Assembly: GCF_028069655.1 (NCBI RefSeq)
Contig: NZ_JAMCOS010000001.1
Span: 774,001-838,000, forward strand
Reading direction: 5' to 3'
From: Acidovorax sp. NCPPB 4044
Lineage (GTDB): Bacteria > Pseudomonadota > Gammaproteobacteria > Burkholderiales > Burkholderiaceae_C
DNA: 64,000 nt
The stretch's first letter is position 1; each line of letters starts with the position of its first letter. This document shows positions 9,770 to 19,204 of this stretch, one piece after another. The notes under the pieces were generated by a model. It ran no database searches. It was not told the DNA's origin and saw only the letters and a list, made by a program, of their open reading frames with translations. Made by a program: the position numbers and the translations under genes.

Positions 9770-10693
9770 TCAGCGCATCGTGCGGCGCAGCCACTGCAGC
9801 AACTGGCGGGTGACGAACTCCGGGTTGTCCAGGTTGGAGATGTGGCCCGCGCCCGGCACCAGCACCGCGTCGCAGCCGATCACTTCGGCCATGTGCTCCA
9901 TCTCGCGCGGCGGGCGCGGGATGTCTTCGTCGCCGCACATCAGCAGCGTGGACTCGGGGTCGAGCCCCGCCAGCGATTCGAGCGCATCGGCACGGCCGAA
10001 GATGATGCGCCCGAGCGGCACCACCGAGGTGCGCAGCCGGTCGGCCGGCATCGCCGCCAGGCTGTGCGCGAAGGCGGCCGGGCGCGGCGCGGCAGGGTCG
10101 GTGCCGGGCCGGAAGAAGATCGGGACGATGGCGTCCACCAGCGCCGGCGTGATCTGCCCCGCGGCTTCGATCGCGTCAAGCATGCCGAAATAGCGCAGCC
10201 GCGTGGCGTCCGGCTCGGCCCCGAGGTAGGTGTCCATCATCACGAGGCTGCGCATCCGCTCGGGCGCCAGCAGGGCCAGCTCCGCGCCCCACATGCCGCC
10301 GACCGACAGGCCCACCACCGCGCATTCCTCGATGTCCAGCGCGTCCAGCAGCGTGAGCATCTGCGCGGCCAGGCCCTTCAGGTCCCGCGTGTCCTGGGGC
10401 AGGGCGCCCGAGGAGCCGTGGCCCCAGAGGTCGGGGGCGATCACCCGGTAGTGGCGCGACAGCGCCTGGATCTGCGGCTCCCACATCGACGAATCCCACA
10501 GGTAGCTGTGGCCCAGCAGCACGACGGGGCCCCTGCCGCGGTCCTGGTAGTGCAGATGGCAGCCCTCGGGCGTGGTGAACCGGACGGTCTGCGAGGCGGC
10601 GAAGGCGCTGAAATCGTTGCCGGGGATCGCGTGGCCCGAGGCCATGGCCGAAGGCAGGGCCAGCAGGCGCAGCGCCGCGCGGCGGCGGTCCAT
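9770..10693 (-). CDS. Alpha/beta hydrolase, possible Tat substrate
   Basis: This is a 307-residue alpha/beta-hydrolase fold protein. The nucleophile elbow is VGLSVGGM, the oxyanion HG-type loop is LLGHSYLWDSS, the acid Asp lies in LMCGDEDIPRP, and the catalytic His is in VPGAGHISN. Family resemblance is to 3-oxoadipate enol-lactonase-like or haloperoxidase-like hydrolases, but the substrate is not clear. Starting at ATG 10691-10693 gives an N terminus MDRRRAALRLLALP followed by a small hydrophobic run, which looks like a twin-arginine signal. A longer start 18 codons upstream is possible. The AT-rich stretch at about 10835-10862 upstream is a likely promoter area. Confidence 0.85.
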   Translation of the reverse strand: MDRRRAALRLLALPSAMASGHAIPGNDFSAFAASQTVRFTTPEGCHLHYQDRGRGPVVLLGHSYLWDSSMWEPQIQALSRHYRVIAPDLWGHGSSGALPQDTRDLKGLAAQMLTLLDALDIEECAVVGLSVGGMWGAELALLAPERMRSLVMMDTYLGAEPDATRLRYFGMLDAIEAAGQITPALVDAIVPIFFRPGTDPAAPRPAAFAHSLAAMPADRLRTSVVPLGRIIFGRADALESLAGLDPESTLLMCGDEDIPRPPREMEHMAEVIGCDAVLVPGAGHISNLDNPEFVTRQLLQWLRRTMR

Positions 10694-10889
10694 TTTGGGA
10701 GGATGGGGCGGATTCCCGATTCGCAGGACCCGTGGGCATGAGGGCATGGGCGCGCTTCCACTGAAAAAAGAGAAGGCGGATGCTAGCGGCTGCTAGGCAG
10801 CGGGCGTGCCCTGGAAGCATGCGCAGGACATGCATTAATGTATAAATAAAATTTTGGTTAATGGTGGGTGAAGCCTGCCAATCAAAGGG

Positions 10890-10934
10890 GTATGAAAACA
10901 AACAGCCCGCACTGCGCGGGGCCGTGCGGGCTGT
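10890..10934 (-). terminator. Rho-independent terminator of the glycine-zipper gene
   Basis: ACAGCCCGCAC (10902-10912) pairs perfectly with GTGCGGGCTGT (10924-10934). Read on the minus strand the 11-bp stem is followed by TTTGTTTTC. It lies 50 bp beyond the stop of the small lipoprotein gene. Confidence 0.8.
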
Positions 10935-10984
10935 CTGGAAGAGAGTGGGTGCCTGCCGGGAGAACGCGCCTCCCGGAGCGTCGG

Positions 10985-11212
10985 TCAGCGGCGGCGCTGG
11001 TCGCGGTCTTCACCCAGTTCGTGGCCGATCAGGGCGCCGGCTGCGGCCCCGCCCACGGTGGCTGCGGTACCGCCGACGGCGCTACCCAGCACGCCACCGG
11101 CCACGGCACCGACGCCGGTGCCGAGCTGTGCATTGGTGGGATTGGAAGAGCAGCCAGCCAGGCCCAGGGCGGCGACACAGGCGGCGGCGGTGAGGAAGTG
11201 GCGGTAGTTCAT
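10985..11212 (-). CDS. Small glycine-zipper lipoprotein, OsmB-like
   Basis: This 75-residue protein has a lipoprotein signal peptide (MNYRHFLTAAACVAALGLAGC, Cys about residue 21). A glycine-zipper stretch (GTGVGAVAGGVLGSAVGG ... GGAAAGALIGHELGE) follows, and the end is charged (DRDQRRR). It resembles OsmB and related envelope-stress lipoproteins that insert as a helical hairpin. It is a single gene with its own strong terminator, which suggests it is well expressed. A second, longer glycine-zipper lipoprotein occurs at 36051. Confidence 0.85.
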   Translation of the reverse strand: MNYRHFLTAAACVAALGLAGCSSNPTNAQLGTGVGAVAGGVLGSAVGGTAATVGGAAAGALIGHELGEDRDQRRR

Positions 11213-11405
11213 GGTGTGCTCCTTGTGTAGAAGTGGAGGCTGGGGGTGGCCCCGTCGCCCATGTCCGCACTATCTCCCCGGCCGGGCCCCGCGTGTGTAA
11301 GCAGGTCAAGCCGCCGGTTGTAGGACGTTACTGTCCCGCTGCGCGCGCCGCATTCCGTTGCACGCGCCCGGCCGGGCCGGCCCTGCGCGGGCGCCGTGCA
11401 GGGAG

Positions 11406-11738
11406 CTATCCGGGCGCGAGGCAGAGCGTGAGCAGCAGCGAGGCGTCGCTCAGCGCCCGCAGCGAGTGCGGCGCGCGCGCCTCCAGATGGATGAAGTCGC
11501 CCGCGCGCAGCAGGCTGGCGCCCGAGGCGGCGTGGAACTCCACCTCGCCTTCGAGGCACTGGATGGTGACTTCGCCGGGCGTGTCGTGCTGGCGCAGTTC
11601 CTTGCCCGCGGGCAGCACCGCGCGGATGACCTCCAGTTGCGCGGCCTTGATGATGGCCGAAGTCGCCGTGCGGGCGAGGTCGGGCCCCAGGGGGCGGATG
11701 CTGACGATTTCGGCGGAACGGGCGTGCTGCAAAGCCAT
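11406..11738 (-). CDS. Cupin-domain protein
   Basis: This small 110-residue single-domain cupin has the central strand-turn pattern TPGEVTIQCLEGEVEFH and then LLRAGDFIHLEARAPHSLRAL, the two cupin motifs. The first has a reduced set of metal ligands (H in RQHDTPGEV, E in the second half) and the second has an H. Starting at ATG 11736-11738 places an AGGAGG site immediately upstream; longer frames lack one. No catalytic role can be assigned. It stands alone on the minus strand downstream of amiC. Confidence 0.75.
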   Translation of the reverse strand: MALQHARSAEIVSIRPLGPDLARTATSAIIKAAQLEVIRAVLPAGKELRQHDTPGEVTIQCLEGEVEFHAASGASLLRAGDFIHLEARAPHSLRALSDASLLLTLCLAPG

Positions 11739-11910
11739 GGGGCCTCCTGCTGCCCCGTGGGCGGGGCGTTGTCGTGGGGATTGGAGCCACTGTGGCGCAA
11801 GGCCACGCGCGTGGCAACCCAGGAGACCCGCAGCGGGCGGCAACGGCCCGGCAGCCGTGGTCGGTACGGAGGCAGCAGCGGCCGGAGCGCGTGCGGCTGC
11901 GGCCTGCGAC

Positions 11911-13467
11911 TCACACCGAACGGCTGCGCGCCAGCGGCGGGTTCTTGGCGAAGTACCGCGTGATGCCGCGCATGAGCGCGTCGGCCAGCTGCTGCTGGTA
12001 GGCCGCGGTGCGCAGCTTGGCTTCTTCCTCGGGGTTGCTGATGAAGGCCGTTTCCACCAGCACGCTGGGGATGTCCGGGGCCTTCAGGACCGCGAAGCCC
12101 GCCTGCTCCACGCGCGGCTTGTGGAGCTTCGCCATGTTGCCGATCTCGCCCAGCAGCACGCTGCCGAGCTTCAGGCTGTCGTTGATCTGCGCGGTGGTGC
12201 TCATGTCGAGCAAGGCGCTTTGCACGTGGCGGTCCTGGGACCTCACGTTGAGCCCGCCCACCAGATCGGACTGGTTTTCCTTGTTGGCCAGCCAGCGCGC
12301 CGCGGTGCTGGATGCGCCGCTCTGGCTCAGTGCGAACACGCTGGCGCCGCGCGCGGCCGGCGTGGTGAACGCATCGGCATGGATGCTCACGAACAGGTCG
12401 GCCTGCACGCGGCGTGCCTTCTCCACGCGCACGCCCAGCGGCACGAAGAAATCGGCATCCCGCGTGAGGAAGGCCCGCATCGGGTTGCCGCCGATGGTGG
12501 TGGCGTTGATGCGGTCGCGCAGCAGGAAGGCGACCTTCAGCACCACGTCCTTCTCTCGCGTGCCGCCGGGCCCGGTGGCGCCGGGGTCTTCGCCGCCGTG
12601 CCCGGGGTCGAGCGCCACGATGATCAGGCGGTCGGTGGCGCGGGCGATCGCCGGCGCGGCGGGCGCTCCGGCCGAGCCCGAATGGGGCGGAGAAGGCGCT
12701 GCCGCCACGGCGGGCGGCGCCGCCGCCGGCGCGCCCGAGGGCGTGGCCACGGGCGCGGTGGCGCCCGGGACGGGGGTGGGCAACCCGCCAGCAGGGGCGG
12801 GGGCCGCTGCCGTGCCGGGGCGCTGGCTGTGCTGCGCGATCAGGTCGCCCAGCGGGTCGCCCGCCGAGCCGGGCCGCGCAGCGGCGATGTTGGGCAGGGG
12901 GGCCGGCGGGGGCGGCGGCAGGCCCACGGTGGCGGCGCCCGGCGCGGCATCGCGCAGGCGCTCGGCGATCAGGGTTTCCAGCGGGTCCTCGGGGTCGGCC
13001 GGGTAGAGGTCGAACACCAGACGGTGCCGGTAGGCCGCGATGGGCGGCAGGGTGAAGACCTGCGGCAGGGCCGCACGCTTCAGGTCCACCACCAGCCGCA
13101 CCACGCCCGGCGCGTTCTGGCCGACGCGGATGCCCGCGATGTTGGGGTCGTCGGGCTTGACCTTGGCGACCAGCTCGCGCAGTTCGGGGTTCAGGTCGAT
13201 GCCTTCGATGTCCACGGCCAGGCGTGGGGGCGTGGCCACGAAGAACTGCTTGGCGGTGAGCTGCCGGTCGGACTCGATGGTGACCCGCGAATAGTCCTGC
13301 GCGGGCCAGACGCGCACGGCGAGGATGCCTGCGCCGCGGGCGATCTGCTGCGTGCCGAGCAGGAGCACCAGGGTGCCCGCGCGCAGCAGTTCGCGCCGCG
13401 AGGGCCCGGGCAGGCCCGGGCGGGGCGCCTCGGGCGGGGGAGGGGTGGAAGTGGCGTCGTCGCTCAT
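11911..13467 (-). CDS. amiC: N-acetylmuramoyl-L-alanine amidase AmiC
   Basis: AmiC cleaves the amide between N-acetylmuramic acid and the stem peptide during septum splitting. This 518-residue protein begins with a Tat signal (SRRELLRAGTLVLLL, residues 23-37), as for E. coli AmiA/AmiC. An AMIN domain for peptidoglycan/septal targeting (about 48-155) and a long Pro/Ala linker (about 175-275) follow. The Amidase_3 catalytic domain starts at ALDPGHGGEDPGATGP (zinc ligands H and E near residues 291-295), with FVSIHADAF and LVETAFISNPEEE further on. Its ATG overlaps the tsaE stop by 4 bp, so the two are translationally coupled. Confidence 0.95.
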   Translation of the reverse strand: MSDDATSTPPPPEAPRPGLPGPSRRELLRAGTLVLLLGTQQIARGAGILAVRVWPAQDYSRVTIESDRQLTAKQFFVATPPRLAVDIEGIDLNPELRELVAKVKPDDPNIAGIRVGQNAPGVVRLVVDLKRAALPQVFTLPPIAAYRHRLVFDLYPADPEDPLETLIAERLRDAAPGAATVGLPPPPPAPLPNIAAARPGSAGDPLGDLIAQHSQRPGTAAAPAPAGGLPTPVPGATAPVATPSGAPAAAPPAVAAAPSPPHSGSAGAPAAPAIARATDRLIIVALDPGHGGEDPGATGPGGTREKDVVLKVAFLLRDRINATTIGGNPMRAFLTRDADFFVPLGVRVEKARRVQADLFVSIHADAFTTPAARGASVFALSQSGASSTAARWLANKENQSDLVGGLNVRSQDRHVQSALLDMSTTAQINDSLKLGSVLLGEIGNMAKLHKPRVEQAGFAVLKAPDIPSVLVETAFISNPEEEAKLRTAAYQQQLADALMRGITRYFAKNPPLARSRSV

Positions 13468-13991
13468 GCTGTCGTGAGTCCTTGCACCAGGGTGCGGCCG
13501 AGGGGCGTGCCGGCGCGCAGGAGCACCTGCCGCGCCGCGTCCCCGCCATCGTACGCACCGCTGGCGTCGCCCGAGGCTTCAATGTGTATAGCAAGATCGG
13601 CAGGGGGGATCAGCCCCGCCGCCTTTTCGGGCCACTCGGCGATCTTCAGGCCCGGGCCCGCGAAGATGTCGCGGAAACCCGCGTCCTCCCACTCGCGCGG
13701 ATCGCTGAAGCGGTAGAAGTCGAAGTGCCATGCCGCCCGGCCCGCCGCCTCGTGCGGCTCGACCACGGCGTAGGTGGGGCTCTTGATGCGGCCCTGCACG
13801 CCCAGTGCGCGCAGCAGGTGCCGCACGAACGTGGTCTTGCCCGCGCCCAGGTCGCCGTGCAGGGTGATGAAGGCATCCGCGAGCGCGGGCTGGCCGGCGA
13901 GCTGCCGGGCGAAGGCGGCGGTGTCGTCCTCGCTCCGCCAGACCAGGGCCAGGCCGTCGGGCGGGGGCGGGCTTTCTACAATCCCGGGGTG

Positions 13992-14009
<18 letters not shown>
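13464..14009 (-). CDS. tsaE: tRNA threonylcarbamoyladenosine biosynthesis ATPase TsaE
   Basis: TsaE is the ATPase that works with TsaB and TsaD to make t6A37 in ANN-decoding tRNAs. The P-loop HGDLGAGKTTFVRHLLRALG (about 51-70), the SPTYAVVEPHE segment, and DFYRFSDPREWEDAGFRD are family signatures. No in-frame ATG or GTG precedes the fold. The TTG at 14007-14009 gives 181 residues and would overlap the start of divergent queG by 18 bp. Initiation is therefore uncertain, and an ATT at about 13985 is the only other nearby option. Near the C terminus (SGDASGAY) a weak, decayed trace of the dispersed repeat may be present (13571-13590). Confidence 0.9.
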
Positions 14010-15111
<1,102 letters not shown>

Positions 15112-15134
<23 letters not shown>

Positions 15135-15171
15135 TTTGCTATTAAAAATGTAGCAACCGGTGTGCCTGGAC
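15112..15171 (+). repeat. Dispersed repeat, copy ending queG
   Basis: GTGCCGCCGGATCCATTGAA (15112-15131) is followed by TAGTTTGCTATTAAAAATG and TAGC. The core is identical to the consensus, and the TAG at 15132-15134 is the queG stop codon. GCTAT and GTAGC bracket an A-rich loop. A trailing CTTCAG at 15171 may be the outer end. Confidence 0.85.
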
Positions 15172-15172
15172 T

Positions 15173-16081
15173 TCAGGGCCGCAGCACGCCGAGCGCGAAG
15201 GGCAGGCTCAGCACGCCCAGCACGGTGGAGAGCGTGACCAGCCCCGCGACATAGGGACCGTTGTAGCCCATGCGCGCAGCCAGCACGTAGCAGGTGGACG
15301 CCGTGGGCAGCGCCGAGAACGCCATCAGCACCGTGGTCTGCACGGCGTCGAGCCCGAACCAGCGCGCCATCAGGAAGGCCACCAGCGGCTGCACCAGATG
15401 GCGGATCGCCAGCACCGAGGCCGACAGCAGCTTGCTGCGCGTGAGCAGCCCCAGCTGCATGCCCGCGCCCGCCGACATGAGCCCCAGCGCGATCGACGCG
15501 GCGCCGACCCGGTTCACCGAAGGCTCCATCCAGGCGGGGATGCGAAAGCCGAGCAGGTTGGCGACCAGGCCCGTGGCCGTGGCGATGATCAGCGGGTTGC
15601 GCGCCAGCTCCTTCAGGAAGCCGTGGCGGCCCGCGCGCGCCATCGGCCACACGGCCGCGATGTTGAAGAGCGGCACGCACACGCCGATCAGCACCGCGAT
15701 CAGCAGCAGGCCCTGCGCGCCCGCCAGCCGCTCGGCCAGCGCCAGCCCGATGAACGAATTGAAGCGGAACGCCACCTGCGCGCTGGCCGCGTGGTCACGC
15801 TCGTCGAGCCGCCCCGACAGGCCCGGCATGCGGGGCAGCAGGTAGGCCAGTGCGATGCCGGACAGGCCCGTGAGCACGCCCGCCGCGATCAGCCCCGAGG
15901 CCTCGCCCACCTGGATGGGGCTCTTCACGATGGACTGGAACAGCAGCACCGGGAACAGCAGGTAGTACACGAGGCTTTCGACCGGCTGCCAGACCGACCG
16001 GTTGAGCGGGGTGTATCGGCACACCAGGTAGCCGAAGAGGATGAGCGAGAAATCGGGAAAGAGCAGCTGGGCGTAGTTCAC
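15173..16081 (-). CDS. AEC-family (auxin efflux carrier-like) transporter
   Basis: This 302-residue membrane protein has about ten hydrophobic segments arranged as two five-helix halves, the AEC (BASS-like) fold. It resembles bacterial YfdV/MdcF proteins that carry malonate, malate or other carboxylates. The second half contains the characteristic NPLIIATATGLVANLLGFRIP and TVLMAFSALPTASTCYVLA stretches. It is a single gene converging on queG; its 5' side is next to the LysR regulator on the same strand, 90 bp away. The substrate is not inferable. Confidence 0.85.
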   Translation of the reverse strand: MNYAQLLFPDFSLILFGYLVCRYTPLNRSVWQPVESLVYYLLFPVLLFQSIVKSPIQVGEASGLIAAGVLTGLSGIALAYLLPRMPGLSGRLDERDHAASAQVAFRFNSFIGLALAERLAGAQGLLLIAVLIGVCVPLFNIAAVWPMARAGRHGFLKELARNPLIIATATGLVANLLGFRIPAWMEPSVNRVGAASIALGLMSAGAGMQLGLLTRSKLLSASVLAIRHLVQPLVAFLMARWFGLDAVQTTVLMAFSALPTASTCYVLAARMGYNGPYVAGLVTLSTVLGVLSLPFALGVLRP

Positions 16082-16171
16082 GCACGCAGGATACCCGGCG
16101 CCCCGTGCGGGCAGGCGCCGCCGTCCGGAATCCGCCGTGCGCGGGCCTGGCCTGCGGGCCGGGTCCGCCGG

Positions 16172-17083
16172 TCAGTCCTTGGCCTTGAGGACCTTGGCGC
16201 CGTCGACGATGGCCTCCAGCACCTTCTTCAGCCCGCGGTTCACGGGCTTGTCCTGGCGCAGGATGATGGCCAGCGTGCGCTTGAGGCGCGGGCGCAGGGG
16301 CCGCATGTCCAGGTCCTTGTGCTTGCCCGCTCCGGTCACGGCCATGCGGGGCAGCACCGCGCAGCCCAGGCCCGCGGCCACCATCGCCTTGATGGCCTCG
16401 ACGCTGTCGAACTCCATCGCGGGGGTGCCCAGCGGGCCGCCGCCCTGGCGCAGCCACTCGTCCACCAGCGTGCGCGTGGTGGTGCCGGTGCCCAGTTTCA
16501 CCAGCGGCTGTTCGCTCAGCATCTCGGCGGTCACCGTCGCGGGCCAGTCGCAGGTGCCCTTGCGGCAGATGGCGACGAAGTCGTCCTCCAGCACCGGCGT
16601 CGCAGCCAGCGCGCGGGACGTGACCGGCAGCGTGACGAGGGCCACGTCGACGATGTTGCCCTCGATCTGCCGCACGTAGTCTTCCGTGTTGCCCGTGCTC
16701 ACCACGATCTGCAGCGAGGGATAGCGCTTGCGCAGGTCGCGCAGCACCGCGGGCAGGAAGTACAGGCAGGGCGTGAGCCCCGTGCCGAGGCGCACCGTGC
16801 CCGACACGCCCGCCGCGTGGAACGTCGCGGCGCTCACCGCGTTGGCCACGGCCGTCGCCACGTGCGGCACCTGCGCCAGCAGATCGGCCCCCGCAGGCGT
16901 GGCGCTCACGCGCCGGCCCACCCGTTCCACCAGCCGCACGGACAGCGAGCGTTCCAGTTTCTTGACTTGCACACTGACAGCCGGTTGCGTCAACCCCAAC
17001 CGCTCCGCCGCCGCTGAAAAACTCCCCAGCTCGAGCACCAGGGAGAAGGTGCGGAGCTGCTCTAGATCGATGGTTGTATCCAA
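16172..17083 (-). CDS. LysR-family transcriptional regulator
   Basis: This 303-residue LTTR has an N-terminal winged helix (LEQLRTFSLVLELGSFSAAAERLGLTQPAVSVQVKKLE, residues about 7-45) and a periplasmic-binding-like effector domain. Its only plausible start is TTG at 17081-17083 (DTTIDLEQLR follows). It is divergent from the carbamoyltransferase gene, and an ATAAGA-N12-TCTTAT dyad lies between them (17103-17126). This is the classic LysR arrangement, so the carbamoyltransferase/TauE/Bug genes are the likely regulon. The effector is probably the substrate or product of that pathway, but is unknown. Confidence 0.9.
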   Translation of the reverse strand: MDTTIDLEQLRTFSLVLELGSFSAAAERLGLTQPAVSVQVKKLERSLSVRLVERVGRRVSATPAGADLLAQVPHVATAVANAVSAATFHAAGVSGTVRLGTGLTPCLYFLPAVLRDLRKRYPSLQIVVSTGNTEDYVRQIEGNIVDVALVTLPVTSRALAATPVLEDDFVAICRKGTCDWPATVTAEMLSEQPLVKLGTGTTTRTLVDEWLRQGGGPLGTPAMEFDSVEAIKAMVAAGLGCAVLPRMAVTGAGKHKDLDMRPLRPRLKRTLAIILRQDKPVNRGLKKVLEAIVDGAKVLKAKD

Positions 17084-17102
17084 GATATTTTTTATGGTTC
17101 GT

Positions 17103-17126
17103 ATAAGAAATAAAACCTTCTCTTAT
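17103..17126. promoter_or_regulatory. Candidate LysR operator
   Basis: ATAAGA (17103-17108) and TCTTAT (17121-17126) form a perfect interrupted palindrome in the only AT-rich stretch of this region. It lies 20 bp beyond the LysR start and about 65 bp before the chosen carbamoyltransferase start. A T-N11-A core fits inside it. Its position supports a downstream (GTG/TTG) start for the carbamoyltransferase rather than the ATG at 17094. Confidence 0.55.
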
Positions 17127-17189
17127 GGAAGAGCCGGCGGGAAGATTGAAGCAGAAAGTCAGTCCGTCCGCACAACTAGTTTGTTTCCA

Positions 17190-18257
17190 GTGTTGCAGTG
17201 CCATCGATCCTCGCCCGTTGACGGGATTCCGCGAACCCCGTCCTTCCGCACGGCCACCCAGAACCTGCTGTCCATCGACGGCTGGCCCCGCACCGACATC
17301 GAGAGCCTGCTCGGCATGGCCGAGGACATCCGCCGGTATCCCGGCGAGTTCGCCTACAGCCTGGCCGGAACGCTGGTGTGCACCGTATTCTTCGAGCCCA
17401 GCACCCGCACCCGCCTCAGCTTCGAGGCGGCGGCGCACCGCCTCGGAGCCCGCGTGCTGAGCGTGGGCGACATCCAGACCACGCGCGTGGGCCTCGGCGA
17501 GAGCGTCACCGACACCCTGCGGATGGCCGGCTACTACGCGGACCTCGTGGTGGCCCGCCACGCCGAGGACGGCATGATGGAGCGCATGGCCGCCGTGGTG
17601 GACGTGCCGCTGATCAACGCGGGCGAGGGCCAGGGCAGCCACCCCACGCAGACGCTCATCGACCTGTTCACCATGCGCAAGCATTTCGGCAGCCTCGACG
17701 GCCTGCGCGTGGGCATCGCCGGAGGGGTGCGCTACTCGCGCGCCGCCAAGTCGCTGTTCGCGGGATTGCGCGCGTTCCGCGATGTCCGCCTCCATGTGGT
17801 GGATGCCGTGGGCGATGCCGACGGCGCCCCGGAACCGGTGCCTGCGCTCTCCGAACTGGCCGGCGCCGAAGTGCAGGAACATGCCTGCGTGGCCGACATG
17901 CTGGGGCAGGTGGACGTGCTGTACGTGGTGCGGGTCCAGCGCGAGCAATACCGCGAACCATCGATGTATGAACAGCAGCTGAGCCGCTGCCGCGTGACCC
18001 GCGACCTGCTGCGCGGCGGCCGGCGTGACATGGCGGTGCTGCACTGCCTGCCGCGCGGAGAAGAGCTGCCGGAGGAGGTGGACGAAACCCCCTTCAACCA
18101 CTACTTCCGCCAGGCGGCCAACGGGGTGGCCGTGCGCATGGCGGTCCTGCAGCGCTACCTGGGCCGCTCGCGGTTGTCCACGGCGGCCCTCATGGGGCAG
18201 AACCTGTGCGTGGACATCGCACCGACGCAGCCTGCCAAGCCGTCGCTCGCATGGTGA
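17190..18257 (+). CDS. Aspartate/ornithine carbamoyltransferase-family protein, PyrB-like
   Basis: This protein of about 355 residues has both transcarbamylase domains. Carbamoyl-phosphate motifs FFEPSTRTRLSFE and GQGSHPTQTLIDLF are intact. The C-terminal VLHCLPRGEELPEEVDETP and YFRQAANGVAVRMAVL are aspartate-transcarbamylase-like. However, the loop that supplies a Lys in true PyrB (KGET) reads VGLGESVTDT, without the Lys, so a different amine acceptor is likely. No ATG sits at a sensible place. GTG 17190 (or TTG 17181/17193) is chosen because the LysR operator lies upstream, but no good ribosome site is visible. The stop overlaps the TauE gene by 7 bp, implying coupling. Confidence 0.8.
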   Translation: MLQCHRSSPVDGIPRTPSFRTATQNLLSIDGWPRTDIESLLGMAEDIRRYPGEFAYSLAGTLVCTVFFEPSTRTRLSFEAAAHRLGARVLSVGDIQTTRVGLGESVTDTLRMAGYYADLVVARHAEDGMMERMAAVVDVPLINAGEGQGSHPTQTLIDLFTMRKHFGSLDGLRVGIAGGVRYSRAAKSLFAGLRAFRDVRLHVVDAVGDADGAPEPVPALSELAGAEVQEHACVADMLGQVDVLYVVRVQREQYREPSMYEQQLSRCRVTRDLLRGGRRDMAVLHCLPRGEELPEEVDETPFNHYFRQAANGVAVRMAVLQRYLGRSRLSTAALMGQNLCVDIAPTQPAKPSLAW

Positions 18258-19015
18258 TGCTCTGGAGTGCCGCGCTGGCGGGATTGGGGGGCATCGTCGG
18301 CATCGTCGCCGTCACGGTGGGGGGCGGGGTCACGCTCGGCGTGCCTTTGCTGCTGCTCATGGGGCAGCCGGCCGCCACGGCGATCGCGACCGTCAAGTTC
18401 GCGCTCATCGGCTCCTTCGTCACGGGCACGCTGGCCCATCGCCAGGGCCAGCGATCGCATGTCGAGGTGCCCTGGATCCTGTGGCCGCTGTGCGTGGTGG
18501 GCTCCGTCTCGGGATCGCTGATGGTCACCGGCATGGACGAGCGGTTCCTGAAGATCATGGTGGTGGCGCTGATGGCCGTGGTGCTGTGGATCACCTACCG
18601 CACCGACCTGTCCGCGGCGCCCGCCCTGCCGGCGCAGGCCCGGCCACGCATCTCCTGGACGGGCGTGGCCACGGTGTTCGCGCTGTGCGTCTATTCCGGC
18701 TTCTTCGGCGCCGGCTTCGGCACCTTTTTGATCTTTGCGCTGATGCATTTCTTCGGCCTCAATTTCGCGCAGAGCGCCTCGGTGATGACGCGCATCAACC
18801 TGCTGGTGGTGGGCGCTTCCGTCAGCACGTTCGCGAGCAGCGGGGTCATCGATTTCAAGCTGGGCATTCCGCTCATGCTGGGCTGTGCCGTGGGTGGCGT
18901 GATGGGCGCCTGGACGGCGAAGACCCTGCCGCCTCCACGCATGAAGGCGGTCTTCCTGGTGTTCACCGTCCTGTTGGGCACCAAGCTGTTGTGGGACGCC
19001 ATGGCCCTTGCATGA
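18251..19015 (+). CDS. TauE/SafE-family membrane transporter
   Basis: This 254-residue membrane protein has about eight hydrophobic segments in two repeats, each with the glycine-rich TauE/SafE pattern (IVGIVAVTVGGGVTLGVPLLLLMG and YSGFFGAGFGTFLIFALMHFFG). The family exports or imports sulfite, sulfoacetate and other small anions. The ATG at 18251 lies inside the end of the carbamoyltransferase gene, so the two are translated together. This suggests the transporter moves the substrate or product of that enzyme. The actual substrate is unknown. Confidence 0.85.
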   Translation: MVMLWSAALAGLGGIVGIVAVTVGGGVTLGVPLLLLMGQPAATAIATVKFALIGSFVTGTLAHRQGQRSHVEVPWILWPLCVVGSVSGSLMVTGMDERFLKIMVVALMAVVLWITYRTDLSAAPALPAQARPRISWTGVATVFALCVYSGFFGAGFGTFLIFALMHFFGLNFAQSASVMTRINLLVVGASVSTFASSGVIDFKLGIPLMLGCAVGGVMGAWTAKTLPPPRMKAVFLVFTVLLGTKLLWDAMALA

Positions 19016-19204
19016 GACCGGGCATATGTCCCGAGAACGCTACCGTCGAGTCGCAAGGGAGCGGACCATTTCCGGTCAAGGTGACGCAGCATGCAATGGG
19101 TGCGGGAAATCCCTCATCCAGGGAGGGGGCTGCATGGAACGATGTCGGCGCATCAACGCTTAGGATGCGCTGACGTTGTTTTCATGCAGTTACAAGGAGA
19201 ATTC

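Noticed and set aside
13571..13590. Short CTTCAATGTGTATAGC match in tsaE as a further copy of the dispersed repeat
   Set aside because: Only one end matches and the CGGCGG/ATTCAATG core is not found, so it is mentioned in the tsaE entry but not counted as a copy.
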